This document shows, in pieces, positions 8,011 through 16,384 of a stretch of 35,571 nucleotides of DNA; position 1 is the first letter of the stretch, and every line of letters begins with the position of its first letter. The stretch lies in the NCBI GenBank assembly GCA_016209595.1, contig JACQVV010000101.1:1-35571 (forward strand). Reading direction: 5' to 3'. The notes under the pieces were generated by a model, which did not search any database, was not told the origin of the DNA, and was given only the letters and a program-made list of their open reading frames with translations. Made by a program: the position numbers and the translations under genes. This DNA comes from Planctomycetota bacterium (GTDB lineage Bacteria; Planctomycetota; JACQVV01).

Positions 8011-9804
8011 CTACTTCTCGTCGAACTCGCAGCACCCCGCGCCGATCGAGCCCTTCATGATCTCGGTCTTGAGGAGGAAACTCCCCTCGGTCACGACGAC
8101 CTCGCCGGCCTTGAGTCCTTTCCTCACCTCGTGGTGCTCGGGGGTCTCGTAGCCGAGCCACACCTTGCGCGGCTCGAAGAGGACGTCGGACTTCTTGACG
8201 AAGACGACGTTGCAGCAACCCTCCCACTGCACGGCGGCCTTGGGGACGAGCACGGCCGGTTTCTGGCCGCGCGTCGTCACGAGGGCGCGGGCGAACTGAT
8301 GGGCGCGAAGGAGCCCGAAGGAGTTGTCGAGGACTGCCCGGACCTTGAGCATCCGGGTGCGGGGATCGACCTCGGTCGCGACCCACGAGATCCGGCCGCC
8401 GAAGGTCTCGCCCGCGAGGCCGTCGACCGCGAGGACGACCTCCTGACCAGGCTCGACCTTGGCGGCGTCCGCCTCGGCGACGTCGAGGAGCGCCCACACC
8501 TTGCTCGTGTCCGCGACGGCGAGTACCACCCGCGACGGCTCCACGAGTTCGCCCGGCACGGCAGACCGCTCGACCACGACGCCGGCGAAAGGCGCGAGGA
8601 TCGGAAGCTCGCCCGAAATGTCCCGGCTCTTCTCGAGCTCCTCGATCGCGGGGGCGGCGAATCCCAGGCGGAGGAGCGTCTCCCGAGACGCCTCGAGTTC
8701 GGCCTGGGCCTGGGCGCGCGCCGTCCGTGCCTCGAGGAGGTCCTCCTCGGAGGTCGTGCCCTGTCCTTCGATCTTCTCGATGCCGTCCCAGGCAAGGCCC
8801 TCTATTTCGCCCGCCGGGAGACCGAAGAGGAGTAGTTTCTTCTCGAGCGCCCGCCCCTCGGCCTGGGCTGCCAGAAACTCGGCCCGAGCGGCGAGGAGGT
8901 CGGTCTCCGAGGTCGAGCCCTTCCTCCGCAGCTCCTCTTCGCGCTCGAGGTTTCTCGCGGCGACCTCCAGGAGCTCCTTTGCCTTGAGGTAGTCGACCCC
9001 GGTGAGGCGGACCTCCAGGCGGTTCATCCGCTCGAGAAAGGCTTCCTGGCGGACGACCGTCGTTTCCGCGGCGGCGGAGGTCTCCAGGCGGCGGAGGTAC
9101 TCGACCTTGGCCACGGCGACTTCCGGGCACTCGACCTTCGCAAGGACCTCGCCGGCCGCGACGGGGGCCCCGAGGTCTTTCGCGATCTCGCGGAGTGTCC
9201 CGGCCGCTCGGGGAGAGAGGCGGGCGTAGGCGTTGGCGTCGTAGGCGATCTCGGCGTTCGCGAGGAGGGTCCGCTTCAGGGGTTTCTCCTCGACCGTGGC
9301 GAGCCCGAGCCCCGTGGCCCGGGCGATCTCGGGCGACCGGAACTGGATCAAGGTCTCGTGGGTCTTGCAGCGGACGTTCGGAGCGCGCTCGGTGCGAGGG
9401 GTTTCCTCGGGCGGCAGGAGATCGACCGTTTCCGGCGCGAGAGAACCGCCCGCGGCCCCGTATTGTGCGAGCACGCCGGGGTGGCAAACCTCGCACTGGC
9501 TCTCGGGGAGCTTGTGCTCCTCGCACCAGTCCTCCTCTATAAGGAAGGCGGAGACGAGGGCAGAGTTGCAGCGGGAGCAGAGCGCCTCGGGGACGCGGTG
9601 CTCCTTGCAGAGCCCGCCTTCTTCGACGAGGCTCGGATCGCAGAAGGGACACTCGGCCTCCGGGAGGCCGTGCTTTTCGCAGTTCGCGGATTCGCTGTCC
9701 TCCTGCCGGGAGGCGGCCTTCCCGGGACCGAAGTGGACGTACCAGTACGCGCCCGCGCCGCCCAGAAGGGCGAGCGTGGCGAGGATGGAAAAAACGCGAC
9801 CCAT
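8011..9804 (-). CDS. RND efflux periplasmic adaptor (CusB/CzcB type) with three Cys/His metal-binding repeats
   Basis: This 597-residue membrane-fusion adaptor joins the RND pump to an outer-membrane channel. One N-terminal membrane anchor (about 5-23) is followed by three repeats of C-x2-H-x6-C-x2-C: Cys42/His45/Cys52/Cys55, Cys66/His69/Cys76/Cys79 and Cys94/His97/Cys104/Cys107. A fourth half-site, CKTH, comes just before the usual HlyD-like body (barrel-sandwich, a long alpha-hairpin, beta-barrel). Cys pairs recur near the C-terminus (EGCCNVV and GAGCCEF). The ATG at 9802-9804 is chosen for its GGAGGG site; the frame runs on upstream but is Arg/Pro-rich there. E. coli CusB binds metal by Met residues, so this Cys/His head is different; handing metal to the pump is my inference. 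Confidence 0.92.
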   Translation of the reverse strand: MGRVFSILATLALLGGAGAYWYVHFGPGKAASRQEDSESANCEKHGLPEAECPFCDPSLVEEGGLCKEHRVPEALCSRCNSALVSAFLIEEDWCEEHKLPESQCEVCHPGVLAQYGAAGGSLAPETVDLLPPEETPRTERAPNVRCKTHETLIQFRSPEIARATGLGLATVEEKPLKRTLLANAEIAYDANAYARLSPRAAGTLREIAKDLGAPVAAGEVLAKVECPEVAVAKVEYLRRLETSAAAETTVVRQEAFLERMNRLEVRLTGVDYLKAKELLEVAARNLEREEELRRKGSTSETDLLAARAEFLAAQAEGRALEKKLLLFGLPAGEIEGLAWDGIEKIEGQGTTSEEDLLEARTARAQAQAELEASRETLLRLGFAAPAIEELEKSRDISGELPILAPFAGVVVERSAVPGELVEPSRVVLAVADTSKVWALLDVAEADAAKVEPGQEVVLAVDGLAGETFGGRISWVATEVDPRTRMLKVRAVLDNSFGLLRAHQFARALVTTRGQKPAVLVPKAAVQWEGCCNVVFVKKSDVLFEPRKVWLGYETPEHHEVRKGLKAGEVVVTEGSFLLKTEIMKGSIGAGCCEFDEK

Positions 9805-9872
9805 GGTCTTCCCTCCGCGAAATGGGTGACGAGCGTCTCTTTGGGACGCTCCGGGGAAACGACTCGCTCGGA

Positions 9873-10277
9873 CTACGCGAGCCGGCGCGGAGGGTGGAAG
9901 ACGCCGCCCTTGGCGGCTCGCGGCGCGCGCGCGGCGGGCCGTTCGTCCGCCGGCGACACGGGGAGGGCGATCACGGAGAGCTCGACTGTCGCGAGAGCAA
10001 GCGCGAGGCCCAGGCAGCAAGGGAGGAGACAGTGCGTGCAGCCGTCGGGACAGCAGGGGACCGGCGCGAGCGGGGCGCCGAGCGAGCAGGGCGCGGGGAG
10101 CTCCGCCTGGACGCAGCACTCGTGCGGGCAGGGCGTTCCGCTCGACCCCTCGGCCGCCCCGCGCTCCGGCGCTTCGGAGGCCGGGCAGAACTCAATCGGC
10201 GTCCCCACGAGGACGACGCCCAGGGCGAGGACGAGCGAGACAGCGCGCTTGAGCAGAAGGGGTCGTTGTCGCTTCAC
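9873..10277 (-). CDS. Small Cys-rich membrane/secreted protein heading the efflux operon
   Basis: This 134-residue protein is not recognised as a named family. It has a positively charged start (VKRQRPLLLKR), a hydrophobic stretch at about 12-26 that could be a signal or anchor, a middle region with eleven cysteines (31, 50, 54, 55, 64, 75, 76, 80, 83, 87 and 88), a second hydrophobic stretch (about 83-107) and a basic tail ending HPPRRLA. It is 68 bases upstream of the adaptor on the same strand. Position and cysteine content suggest metal binding, but no function is shown. The GTG at 10275-10277 is the likeliest start. It lies 9 bases after a good -10 box, so the message may be leaderless. 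Earlier in-frame starts would fall upstream of that promoter. Confidence 0.6.
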   Translation of the reverse strand: MKRQRPLLLKRAVSLVLALGVVLVGTPIEFCPASEAPERGAAEGSSGTPCPHECCVQAELPAPCSLGAPLAPVPCCPDGCTHCLLPCCLGLALALATVELSVIALPVSPADERPAARAPRAAKGGVFHPPRRLA

Positions 10278-10286
10278 GGCGGAATC

Positions 10287-10316
10287 AGCATAATCGGGCC
10301 CCGTCCGGGAAGTCAA
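10287..10316 (-). promoter_or_regulatory. Putative sigma70-type promoter of the efflux operon
   Basis: On the minus strand TTGACT (10311-10316) and TATGCT (10287-10292) are separated by 18 bases. The -10 ends 9 bases before the GTG at 10277, which predicts a leader of only 0-3 bases. It sits in the 61-bp divergent region shared with the prolyl oligopeptidase gene. Confidence 0.55.
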
Positions 10317-10338
10317 AGGGTTCCGCAGGGAGGTTCCC

Positions 10339-12471
10339 ATGTCTCGTGCTTCTTTCACGGCGGCCGCGCTGGCCGCGCTCGCCGTTTCTGCGACCGCGCA
10401 GATCACCTATCCCGAATCGAAGAAGGTCGACCAGGTGGATGACTACCACGGGACGAAGGTCCCCGACCCCTATCGCTGGCTGGAGGATCTCGACTCGCCC
10501 GAGACGAAGGCATGGGTCGAGGCCCAAAACCGCGTCACCTCCGCGTTCCTCGCGAGCGTCCCGGATCGCGCCCGGATCGAGGAGCGCCTCACGCGCCTCT
10601 GGAACTTCGAAAAGTACGGCGTCCCCTTCCAGGAGGGCGGGCGCTACTTCTTCACGAGGAACGACGGCTTGCAGGACCAGTCGGTCCTCTGCGTCGCGGA
10701 GTCGATCTCGGCCGACCCGCGGGTTCTCCTCGATCCCAACACCCTCTCCGCGGACGGCACCGTCGCGCTCAAGGGGTACTCGGTGAGCGAGGACGGGAGG
10801 TACGTGGCGTATGGTCTCTCGTCGGCGGGCTCCGACTGGGAGGAGTGGCGGGTTCGCGAGATCGAAACGGGAGCCGACCTCCCCGACCATCTGAAGTGGA
10901 TCAAATGGTCGAGCGCGGCCTGGACGCACGACGGCAAGGGCTTCTTCTACGGCCGATACGACGAACCGAGAGCCGGCGAGGAGATGTCGGACACGAACTA
11001 CTACCACAAGCTCTTCTACCACCGGCTGGGGACCCCGCAGGCCGAGGACGTCAAGGTGTACGAGCGTCCGGACGAGAAGGAGTGGGGCTTCGGCTCCTCC
11101 GTGACGGAAGACGGCCGCTGGCTCGTGATCCAGGTCTGGCGTTCGAGCGCGAACAAGGTCCGCGTCCTCCTCAAGGACCTCTCCGTCCCGGACGCTCCCG
11201 TGACCGACCTCGTGGGCGACTTCGACGCGGCCTATGACCTCGTGGGGAACGAGGGCCCCGTCTTCTGGTTCCGCACCGACCTCGCCGCGCCTCGGGGGAG
11301 GCTCGTCGCCGTGGACTCGCGCGACCCGCGTCGCGAGAGCTGGAAGGAGATTCTCCCCCAAGCAAGCGAGCCGCTCACCGGCGTCTCGCTCGTCGGGGAC
11401 CGGTTCTTCGCGACCTATCTCGAGCACGCGACAACCAAGGTTCTCGTCTTCGACGCGGCCGGCGCCCGGCTCTCGGACGTGGAGCTGCCGGGGATCGGCT
11501 CCGCGTGGGGGTTCGGCGGGGAGCGGAAGGACCGGGAGACCTTCTACGCCTTTTCGAGCTACGCGACCCCGACCACGATCTACCGCTACGACATAGAGAG
11601 CGGGAAGAGCGAGGTCTTCCGGAGCCCGAAGGTCGATTTCGACCCGACCGCCTACACGGTCGAGCAGGTCTTCTACCCGAGCAAGGATGGGACGAGGATT
11701 CCGATGTTCCTCGCCCACAAGAAGGGGATGGCGCTCGACGGGACGAACCCCCTTTACCTCTATGGCTACGGCGGCTTCGCCATCTCGATGGAGCCGTGGT
11801 TCTCGGTCTCGGGCGTCGTCTGGATGGAGATGGGGGGCGTCTACGCGGTGCCCTGCCTCCGCGGCGGAGGGGAGTACGGCGAGGAGTGGCACGTGGCCGG
11901 AATGCGGGCGAAGAAACAGAACGTCTTCGACGACTTCATCGCGGCGGCCGAGTGGCTCGTCCGGGAGAAGTACACGAGTCCGGCGAAGCTCGCGATCGGC
12001 GGGGGCTCGAACGGGGGACTCCTCGTCGGAGCGTGCCTCGTCCAGCGTCCGGACCTCTTCGCGGCGGCCTGCCCCGACGTGGGGGTCCTCGACATGCTCC
12101 GCTTCCACAAGTTCACGATCGGCTGGGCCTGGGTGGAGGAGTACGGTTCCTCCGACGATCCCGAGGACTTCAAGGTGCTCCTCGCCTACTCGCCCCTCCA
12201 GAACGTGAAGCCGGGGGCGAGCTACCCGGCCACCTTCATCACGACGGCCGACCACGACGATCGCGTGGTCCCCGCCCATAGTTTCAAGTTCGCCGCCACC
12301 CTCCAGGCCGCCCAGGCCGGGCCGGCGCCCGTCCTCGTCCGGATCGAGACCAAGGCGGGGCACGGTGCCGGCAAGCCGACCGCCAAGGCGATCGAGGAGA
12401 TCTCCGACCGGATCGCGTTCCTGGTCCGGGTCCTCGCGGTGCCGGATCCGGGGGCCAAGAACGGGAAGTAG
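10339..12471 (+). CDS. Prolyl oligopeptidase (S9A), exported
   Basis: This is a 710-residue serine peptidase that cuts short peptides after proline. It has a signal-like N-terminus (about 1-20, ending SATAQ), then the S9A N-terminal segment and seven-bladed beta-propeller (about 75-430), then the alpha/beta-hydrolase domain. The catalytic triad can be read directly: Ser557 in GGSNGG, Asp640 in ADHDDRVVP and His675 in KAGHGAGKP. Length and motif spacing match porcine and Flavobacterium prolyl endopeptidases closely. The ATG follows a GGGAGG at about the right distance. It is monocistronic and divergent from the efflux operon. An exported form fits peptide scavenging together with the other peptidases in this window. 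Confidence 0.96.
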   Translation: MSRASFTAAALAALAVSATAQITYPESKKVDQVDDYHGTKVPDPYRWLEDLDSPETKAWVEAQNRVTSAFLASVPDRARIEERLTRLWNFEKYGVPFQEGGRYFFTRNDGLQDQSVLCVAESISADPRVLLDPNTLSADGTVALKGYSVSEDGRYVAYGLSSAGSDWEEWRVREIETGADLPDHLKWIKWSSAAWTHDGKGFFYGRYDEPRAGEEMSDTNYYHKLFYHRLGTPQAEDVKVYERPDEKEWGFGSSVTEDGRWLVIQVWRSSANKVRVLLKDLSVPDAPVTDLVGDFDAAYDLVGNEGPVFWFRTDLAAPRGRLVAVDSRDPRRESWKEILPQASEPLTGVSLVGDRFFATYLEHATTKVLVFDAAGARLSDVELPGIGSAWGFGGERKDRETFYAFSSYATPTTIYRYDIESGKSEVFRSPKVDFDPTAYTVEQVFYPSKDGTRIPMFLAHKKGMALDGTNPLYLYGYGGFAISMEPWFSVSGVVWMEMGGVYAVPCLRGGGEYGEEWHVAGMRAKKQNVFDDFIAAAEWLVREKYTSPAKLAIGGGSNGGLLVGACLVQRPDLFAAACPDVGVLDMLRFHKFTIGWAWVEEYGSSDDPEDFKVLLAYSPLQNVKPGASYPATFITTADHDDRVVPAHSFKFAATLQAAQAGPAPVLVRIETKAGHGAGKPTAKAIEEISDRIAFLVRVLAVPDPGAKNGK

Positions 12472-12477
12472 GCCAGC

Positions 12478-12507
12478 CTGGCGCAAGGGGAATAGGGAGG
12501 CTAGAAT
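12478..12507 (+). promoter_or_regulatory. Putative promoter of the ABC operon, near-leaderless
   Basis: A clear -10 TAGAAT (12502-12507) lies 9 bases before the ATG at 12517, with a weak CTGGCG (12478-12483) 18 bases upstream as the -35. A leader of 0-3 bases is predicted. A GGGAGG at 12495-12500 would then lie upstream of the transcript start and not act as a ribosome-binding site. Confidence 0.45.
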
Positions 12508-12516
12508 CCGTCCTTC

Positions 12517-13449
12517 ATGACGGAAGCGGCGATCGACATCGAGGGTCTGGAGAAGCGCTACGGGAGCGTGAGAGCTCTCGAGAACTTCACGATGCGTGTC
12601 GAGCCGGGGGCGATCGGGCTTCTGGGACCGAACGGCGCCGGAAAGTCGACCTTCATCAAGTGCCTTCTCGGGCTCATCCATCCCGACGCCGGCACGGGGA
12701 CGGTCCTGGGGCTCGACATCCGCACGCGCTCCATGGCGATCCGGCAGGCCGTGGGCTACATGCCCGAGGACGACGTCGTGATCCCGCGGGTGAACGCGGT
12801 GAACTACGTCGCGTTCTCCGGTCGCATGGTCGGGATGTCGAGCTCCGACGCGATGGCCCGAGCCCACGAGGTGCTGTCGTACTCGGGGCTCGAGGAAGCA
12901 CGGTACCGGCGGGTCGAGGACTTCTCGACCGGGATGAAACAGCGCGCGAAGCTCGCCCAGGCCATCGTCCACCACCCGCGGCTCGTGTTCCTCGACGAGC
13001 CGACATCCGGGCTCGACCCGAAGGGACGGGAGGAGATGCTCTCCCTCATCGCGGATCTCACGAAGAACCACGGGATGAGCGTCTTCTTCTCCACGCACAT
13101 CCTGCCGGACGTCGAGGCGGTCTGCGACAGGGTCGTGGTCCTCAAGGGCGGCCGGTTCATCGCGGGCGGCAGGATCGACGAACTCAAGAAGGACGATACC
13201 GAATCCCTGGTCGTTCGCATCAAGGGTGACGAAAGTCGATTCAAGGAGATCCTGGCCCGGCACGGGCTCGCCCCCCGCAGGCGCGAAGATGGGGATCTCG
13301 AGGTGGATATCCCGACCAGGGGAGGCGGCCGGGCGGACGCAACCCGCCGGGTGCTCGAGGCCGCTCGCGAGGCGTCCGTGCAGGTGCGCCACCTCCGGCG
13401 CGGGAAGATGAGCCTGGAGGACCTTTTCGAACGGCTCGTGGAAGGGTAG
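12517..13449 (+). CDS. ABC transporter ATPase 1 (ABC-2 type)
   Basis: This is a 310-residue ATP-binding subunit. Walker A is GPNGAGKST (37-45); the Q-loop position reads YMPED with Glu, as is common in ABC-2 exporters; the signature is STGMK (137-141); Walker B is LVFLDE (156-161); the switch His is 194. A C-terminal domain of about 90 residues after the core (from 220) is typical of ABC-2 ATPases. It is the first gene of a four-gene operon, ATPase-permease-ATPase-permease. The next gene starts five bases after its stop codon ends, so this ATPase probably pairs with the permease directly after it. The substrate is unknown; lipid, polysaccharide, peptide or drug export are all possible. Confidence 0.93.
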   Translation: MTEAAIDIEGLEKRYGSVRALENFTMRVEPGAIGLLGPNGAGKSTFIKCLLGLIHPDAGTGTVLGLDIRTRSMAIRQAVGYMPEDDVVIPRVNAVNYVAFSGRMVGMSSSDAMARAHEVLSYSGLEEARYRRVEDFSTGMKQRAKLAQAIVHHPRLVFLDEPTSGLDPKGREEMLSLIADLTKNHGMSVFFSTHILPDVEAVCDRVVVLKGGRFIAGGRIDELKKDDTESLVVRIKGDESRFKEILARHGLAPRRREDGDLEVDIPTRGGGRADATRRVLEAAREASVQVRHLRRGKMSLEDLFERLVEG

Positions 13450-13453
13450 GGAC

Positions 13454-14662
13454 GTGCCGATCTTCTCCCAGGGCTACCGAGCGTGGAGCGGGACACTCCA
13501 CGGGCGCCTGTCGCGGCTCCTCGCCGTGGCCGCCCTGGAGCTCCACATCCAGGTGCGCAGGGTGGGGCTCTGGATCTTCTACGCCATCGCGCTTCTCCTC
13601 ACCGGTGGGGCGTTCCTGATCCTCTACTTCCTGATGAACGGCTTCATGGGCTCCCCGCCAGCGCTACCGGCGAACGCGGGGCCGATCGTGGCCAAGTCGC
13701 TCTGTCTGGAGTTCAACCTCAAGTTCGTGACCCCGATCCTGGTGGCGATCGCGGGCGGCGGGGCGATCGCCCGCGACCGCCGCTACAACGCGCACCTCCT
13801 CTACTTCTCGAAGGCGCTGCGGCCCGCGGACTATCTCGCCGGCAAGGCCCTCGCGCTCGGCCTCCTCGTGGGGATGTCCGGCCTCGTGCCGGCTGTCCTC
13901 TACTTTGGCGCGATCTTCGACCGGTCGAACGAGATCTACTCGAGTTTCGATCTCGTGCGCCTCCTCCTCGCGATGGTCGTGGAGGTCGCGCTCTTCACCC
14001 TCTACTACGTCGGCGCCGTGTTTGCGTTCTCGAGCTTGACGAAGAGCCGGGTGCTCCCCGGGATCCTGTTCATGTCGTTTCTGTGGGTCCTGTGGTTCTT
14101 TGGACACCTGTACAACATCGTCCAGAGCGTGCAGCTGGCACAGGAGAGCGCACGCAGCGCGGAAGAGGGAGAAGGCGGAACGGGCCGGATGCTCCAGAGG
14201 ATGTTCGAGGGGTCGGAGGGCCGGATCGAGGGAGCGAGACCGGTGGCGGTCTACGTCGTACGGTCGGGCTCCAGCCACGTCCGGAAGGTGATCCACTGCA
14301 CGCGCCCGGGCTCCTTCGACGAGGAGAACTGGCGGCGCTCGACGCCGATGAACTGGCAGTACCGGGACGAGTGGGCGCGGATGGAGGTCGAATCGGTCGA
14401 GGCGAACTACGAGGGAACGTCCTATGAGTGGCTCCAGCTCCTGAACCAGTTCGTCCTTGTCGGCCGCGTGGCGGACGCGTTCTACCCGGAGCCCTCGACC
14501 AGCAAGCTCGACCTCAAGAACGCGATGGACTATGGCGGTCCGCTTCCCCCGCAGGTCGTCCTGCCCGTGTGGCAGGTCGCGTGCGTCTACGCCGTGCTGA
14601 CCGCGGCGGGCTACGCCCTGGTCCTCTGGCGGCTGCGGAGCTTCGAGAGGAGGGCGGAGTGA
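13454..14662 (+). CDS. ABC-2 type permease 1 with large extramembrane insert
   Basis: This is a 402-residue membrane subunit. By hydrophobicity I count six helices: about 39-64, 95-112, 131-157, 169-195, 200-224 and 376-394. Between helices 5 and 6 lies a hydrophilic stretch of about 150 residues (225-375) rich in charged and aromatic residues, far longer than in standard ABC-2 permeases, and probably outside the membrane. The phrase IARDRRYNAHLLYFSKALRP between helices 2 and 3 is the usual ABC-2 cytoplasmic coupling region. The start is GTG, preceded by GGAAGGG; its last bases GTGA overlap the next gene's start. I cannot name the substrate. Confidence 0.85.
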   Translation: MPIFSQGYRAWSGTLHGRLSRLLAVAALELHIQVRRVGLWIFYAIALLLTGGAFLILYFLMNGFMGSPPALPANAGPIVAKSLCLEFNLKFVTPILVAIAGGGAIARDRRYNAHLLYFSKALRPADYLAGKALALGLLVGMSGLVPAVLYFGAIFDRSNEIYSSFDLVRLLLAMVVEVALFTLYYVGAVFAFSSLTKSRVLPGILFMSFLWVLWFFGHLYNIVQSVQLAQESARSAEEGEGGTGRMLQRMFEGSEGRIEGARPVAVYVVRSGSSHVRKVIHCTRPGSFDEENWRRSTPMNWQYRDEWARMEVESVEANYEGTSYEWLQLLNQFVLVGRVADAFYPEPSTSKLDLKNAMDYGGPLPPQVVLPVWQVACVYAVLTAAGYALVLWRLRSFERRAE

Positions 14663-15582
14663 GCGAGCCGGTGATCCGCTTCCACGAGGTGAGCAAGTGG
14701 TACGGAGGCGTGAGCGCCCTCAAGTCCGTGACCGTGGACATCCCACCGGGGATCGTGGGGCTCCTGGGGCCCAACGGGGCGGGAAAGACGACGTTCCTGC
14801 GGATCGTCACCGGGATGATGCGCCCGAGCCGGGGAGCCGTGCGCGTCCTCGGGCAGCCGGTCTGGAACAACCCGCGACTCTACGCCCAGGTCGGGTACGC
14901 GCCCGAGGCAGATGCCTTCTACGAGTTCCTGACAGGCCGGGACTTTCTCGTCACCCTCCTCGGGATCCAGGGCGTTGGACGGGCGCATGCCTCGCGTCTC
15001 GCCGCAGTGGCTCTCGAGAAAGTGGACCTCGCCGACGTGGCCGGCCGGAAGATCTACACCTACAGCCGCGGGATGCGCCAGAGGCTGAAGATCGCGCAGG
15101 CCATCGCCCACGAGCCCCGCGTGCTCTTCCTCGACGAGCCGCTCTCCGGGACCGACCCGATCCAGCGCAAGCGGCTCATGGAGATCTTCCGCGAGATGGG
15201 GCGGCAAGGCCGCACGATCCTCATCTCCAGCCACGTCCTCCACGAGGTCGAACAGATCACGCGGAACTTCGTCCTCATCCACAAGGGTCGAGTGGTCGCG
15301 GTCGGGGACGTGCGTGAGATTCGCGAGCTCATCGACCGGCACCCCCACGGCGTGGTCCTGGAGACGGACGAGCCGCGCCGTCTCGCCGCCGCTCTCTGCG
15401 GGCTGGACGAGGTGAAGTCGCTCGAGTTCGACACCGGGAGGCTCAAGGTGCTGACGCACGTGCCGGACCGCTTCTACTCCATGCTCCCGGGACTCGTCCT
15501 CGATTCGGGCGTGGCGGTTCGCGAGATCTACTCTCCGGACGACAACCTCGAGGCGGTCTTCCGGTATCTGGTGCAATCGTGA
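14659..15582 (+). CDS. ABC transporter ATPase 2 (ABC-2 type)
   Basis: This is a 307-residue ATP-binding subunit. Walker A is GPNGAGKTT (37-45); the signature is SRGMR (136-140); Walker B is VLFLDE (155-160) followed by PLSGTDP; the switch His is 192. A C-terminal domain of about 100 residues follows. The GTG at 14659 is chosen over earlier in-frame codons because GGAGGG precedes it and it overlaps the permease stop by four bases (GTGA), with the family's N-terminus (VIRFHEVSKWYGG) directly after. It shares the same architecture as ATPase 1 but is clearly diverged from it, so it is not a recent duplicate. It probably serves the following permease or forms a mixed complex with the first pair. 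Confidence 0.93.
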   Translation: MSEPVIRFHEVSKWYGGVSALKSVTVDIPPGIVGLLGPNGAGKTTFLRIVTGMMRPSRGAVRVLGQPVWNNPRLYAQVGYAPEADAFYEFLTGRDFLVTLLGIQGVGRAHASRLAAVALEKVDLADVAGRKIYTYSRGMRQRLKIAQAIAHEPRVLFLDEPLSGTDPIQRKRLMEIFREMGRQGRTILISSHVLHEVEQITRNFVLIHKGRVVAVGDVREIRELIDRHPHGVVLETDEPRRLAAALCGLDEVKSLEFDTGRLKVLTHVPDRFYSMLPGLVLDSGVAVREIYSPDDNLEAVFRYLVQS

Positions 15583-16367
15583 CGGACGCCCCGGCCGTTC
15601 CCGATGCGGGGTTGGGCGGACGTCTCCTCGCCTCCTACACTCTCGGCCTGAAGCTGCACCTCGCGGGGTCGAAGAAGTACGGATACGCGGTCCTCGTGGC
15701 GCTCCCCGCCCTCTTCGCCGCGCTCTGGGCCCTGCTCGCGCCCCCCGAGGTCGACGGGCACGCCTTCTACGCGGAGGCCGTCCTCTCGGGCTTCATCTTC
15801 AAGCTCGTGCTTCCCCTCATCGGGGTCCTCGTGGGAGTCGGGGCGATCGCCAACGAGAAGCAGAATCAGACCCTCCCGTACCTCCTCGTGCGCCCGCTTC
15901 CGAAACCCTTCCTCTTCCTCTCGAGGTTCGCTTCCGCGCTCACCATTTCGGTCCTCCTCGCCGCCGTGGCGCTGGCGCTCCCGATGCTCGTCCTGGGCAT
16001 GCGAGGCGGGGGGTTCTTCAGGGAGGCACCGGCGGTCCTCGGGTGGTCCTTGTGTGCCGCGGGGCTCGCTCTCTCCGCCTACGCGGCGATCTTCGTGTCC
16101 GCGGGGGCCGGCGTCCCCCACCCGACCGTTTTCTCCCTTCTCTATGCGTTTCTGTGGGAAGCGGTGCTCTCCGGCATCCAGGAGGAGAAGATCCAGCTCT
16201 CCCGTTTCGTGATCGTCAACGCCGCACGCGGGTTCCTGTTCGAGAATCTGGCCCGGACGCCGGACTTCAACGTGCCGGAGCACCCGGTCCTGGGGATCCT
16301 GGCGGTAACGCTCCTGGCTCTCGTCCCGGGCCTCTTGATCTTCTCGAACTCCGGCTACTCGAAGTAG
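15579..16367 (+). CDS. ABC-2 type permease 2
   Basis: This is a 262-residue membrane subunit with about six hydrophobic helices (around 35-54, 67-90, 119-143, 150-174, 180-195 and 235-256). It contains ANEKQNQTLPYLLVRPLPK, the conserved ABC-2 segment that sits in the cytoplasmic loop and is usually written as T-x-x-Y-L-L-x-R-P. The GTG start overlaps the ATPase 2 stop by four bases. It is the last gene of the operon. It lacks the long insert seen in permease 1, so the two membrane subunits are not interchangeable in shape. The substrate is unknown. Confidence 0.88.
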   Translation: MTDAPAVPDAGLGGRLLASYTLGLKLHLAGSKKYGYAVLVALPALFAALWALLAPPEVDGHAFYAEAVLSGFIFKLVLPLIGVLVGVGAIANEKQNQTLPYLLVRPLPKPFLFLSRFASALTISVLLAAVALALPMLVLGMRGGGFFREAPAVLGWSLCAAGLALSAYAAIFVSAGAGVPHPTVFSLLYAFLWEAVLSGIQEEKIQLSRFVIVNAARGFLFENLARTPDFNVPEHPVLGILAVTLLALVPGLLIFSNSGYSK

Positions 16368-16384
16368 CTCGCCGGGCGCCGCGA

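Noticed and set aside
4887..10277. Outer-membrane factor (CusC/TolC) as part of the efflux operon
   Set aside because: No coding region of that type is present; upstream is the divergent prolyl oligopeptidase and downstream the beta-lactamase-fold gene.
10285..13392. Minus-strand 1035-codon open frame opposite prolyl oligopeptidase and ATPase 1
   Set aside because: It spans two proven plus-strand genes and their intergenic promoter, has biased Arg/Glu/Val composition and no domain I can recognise.
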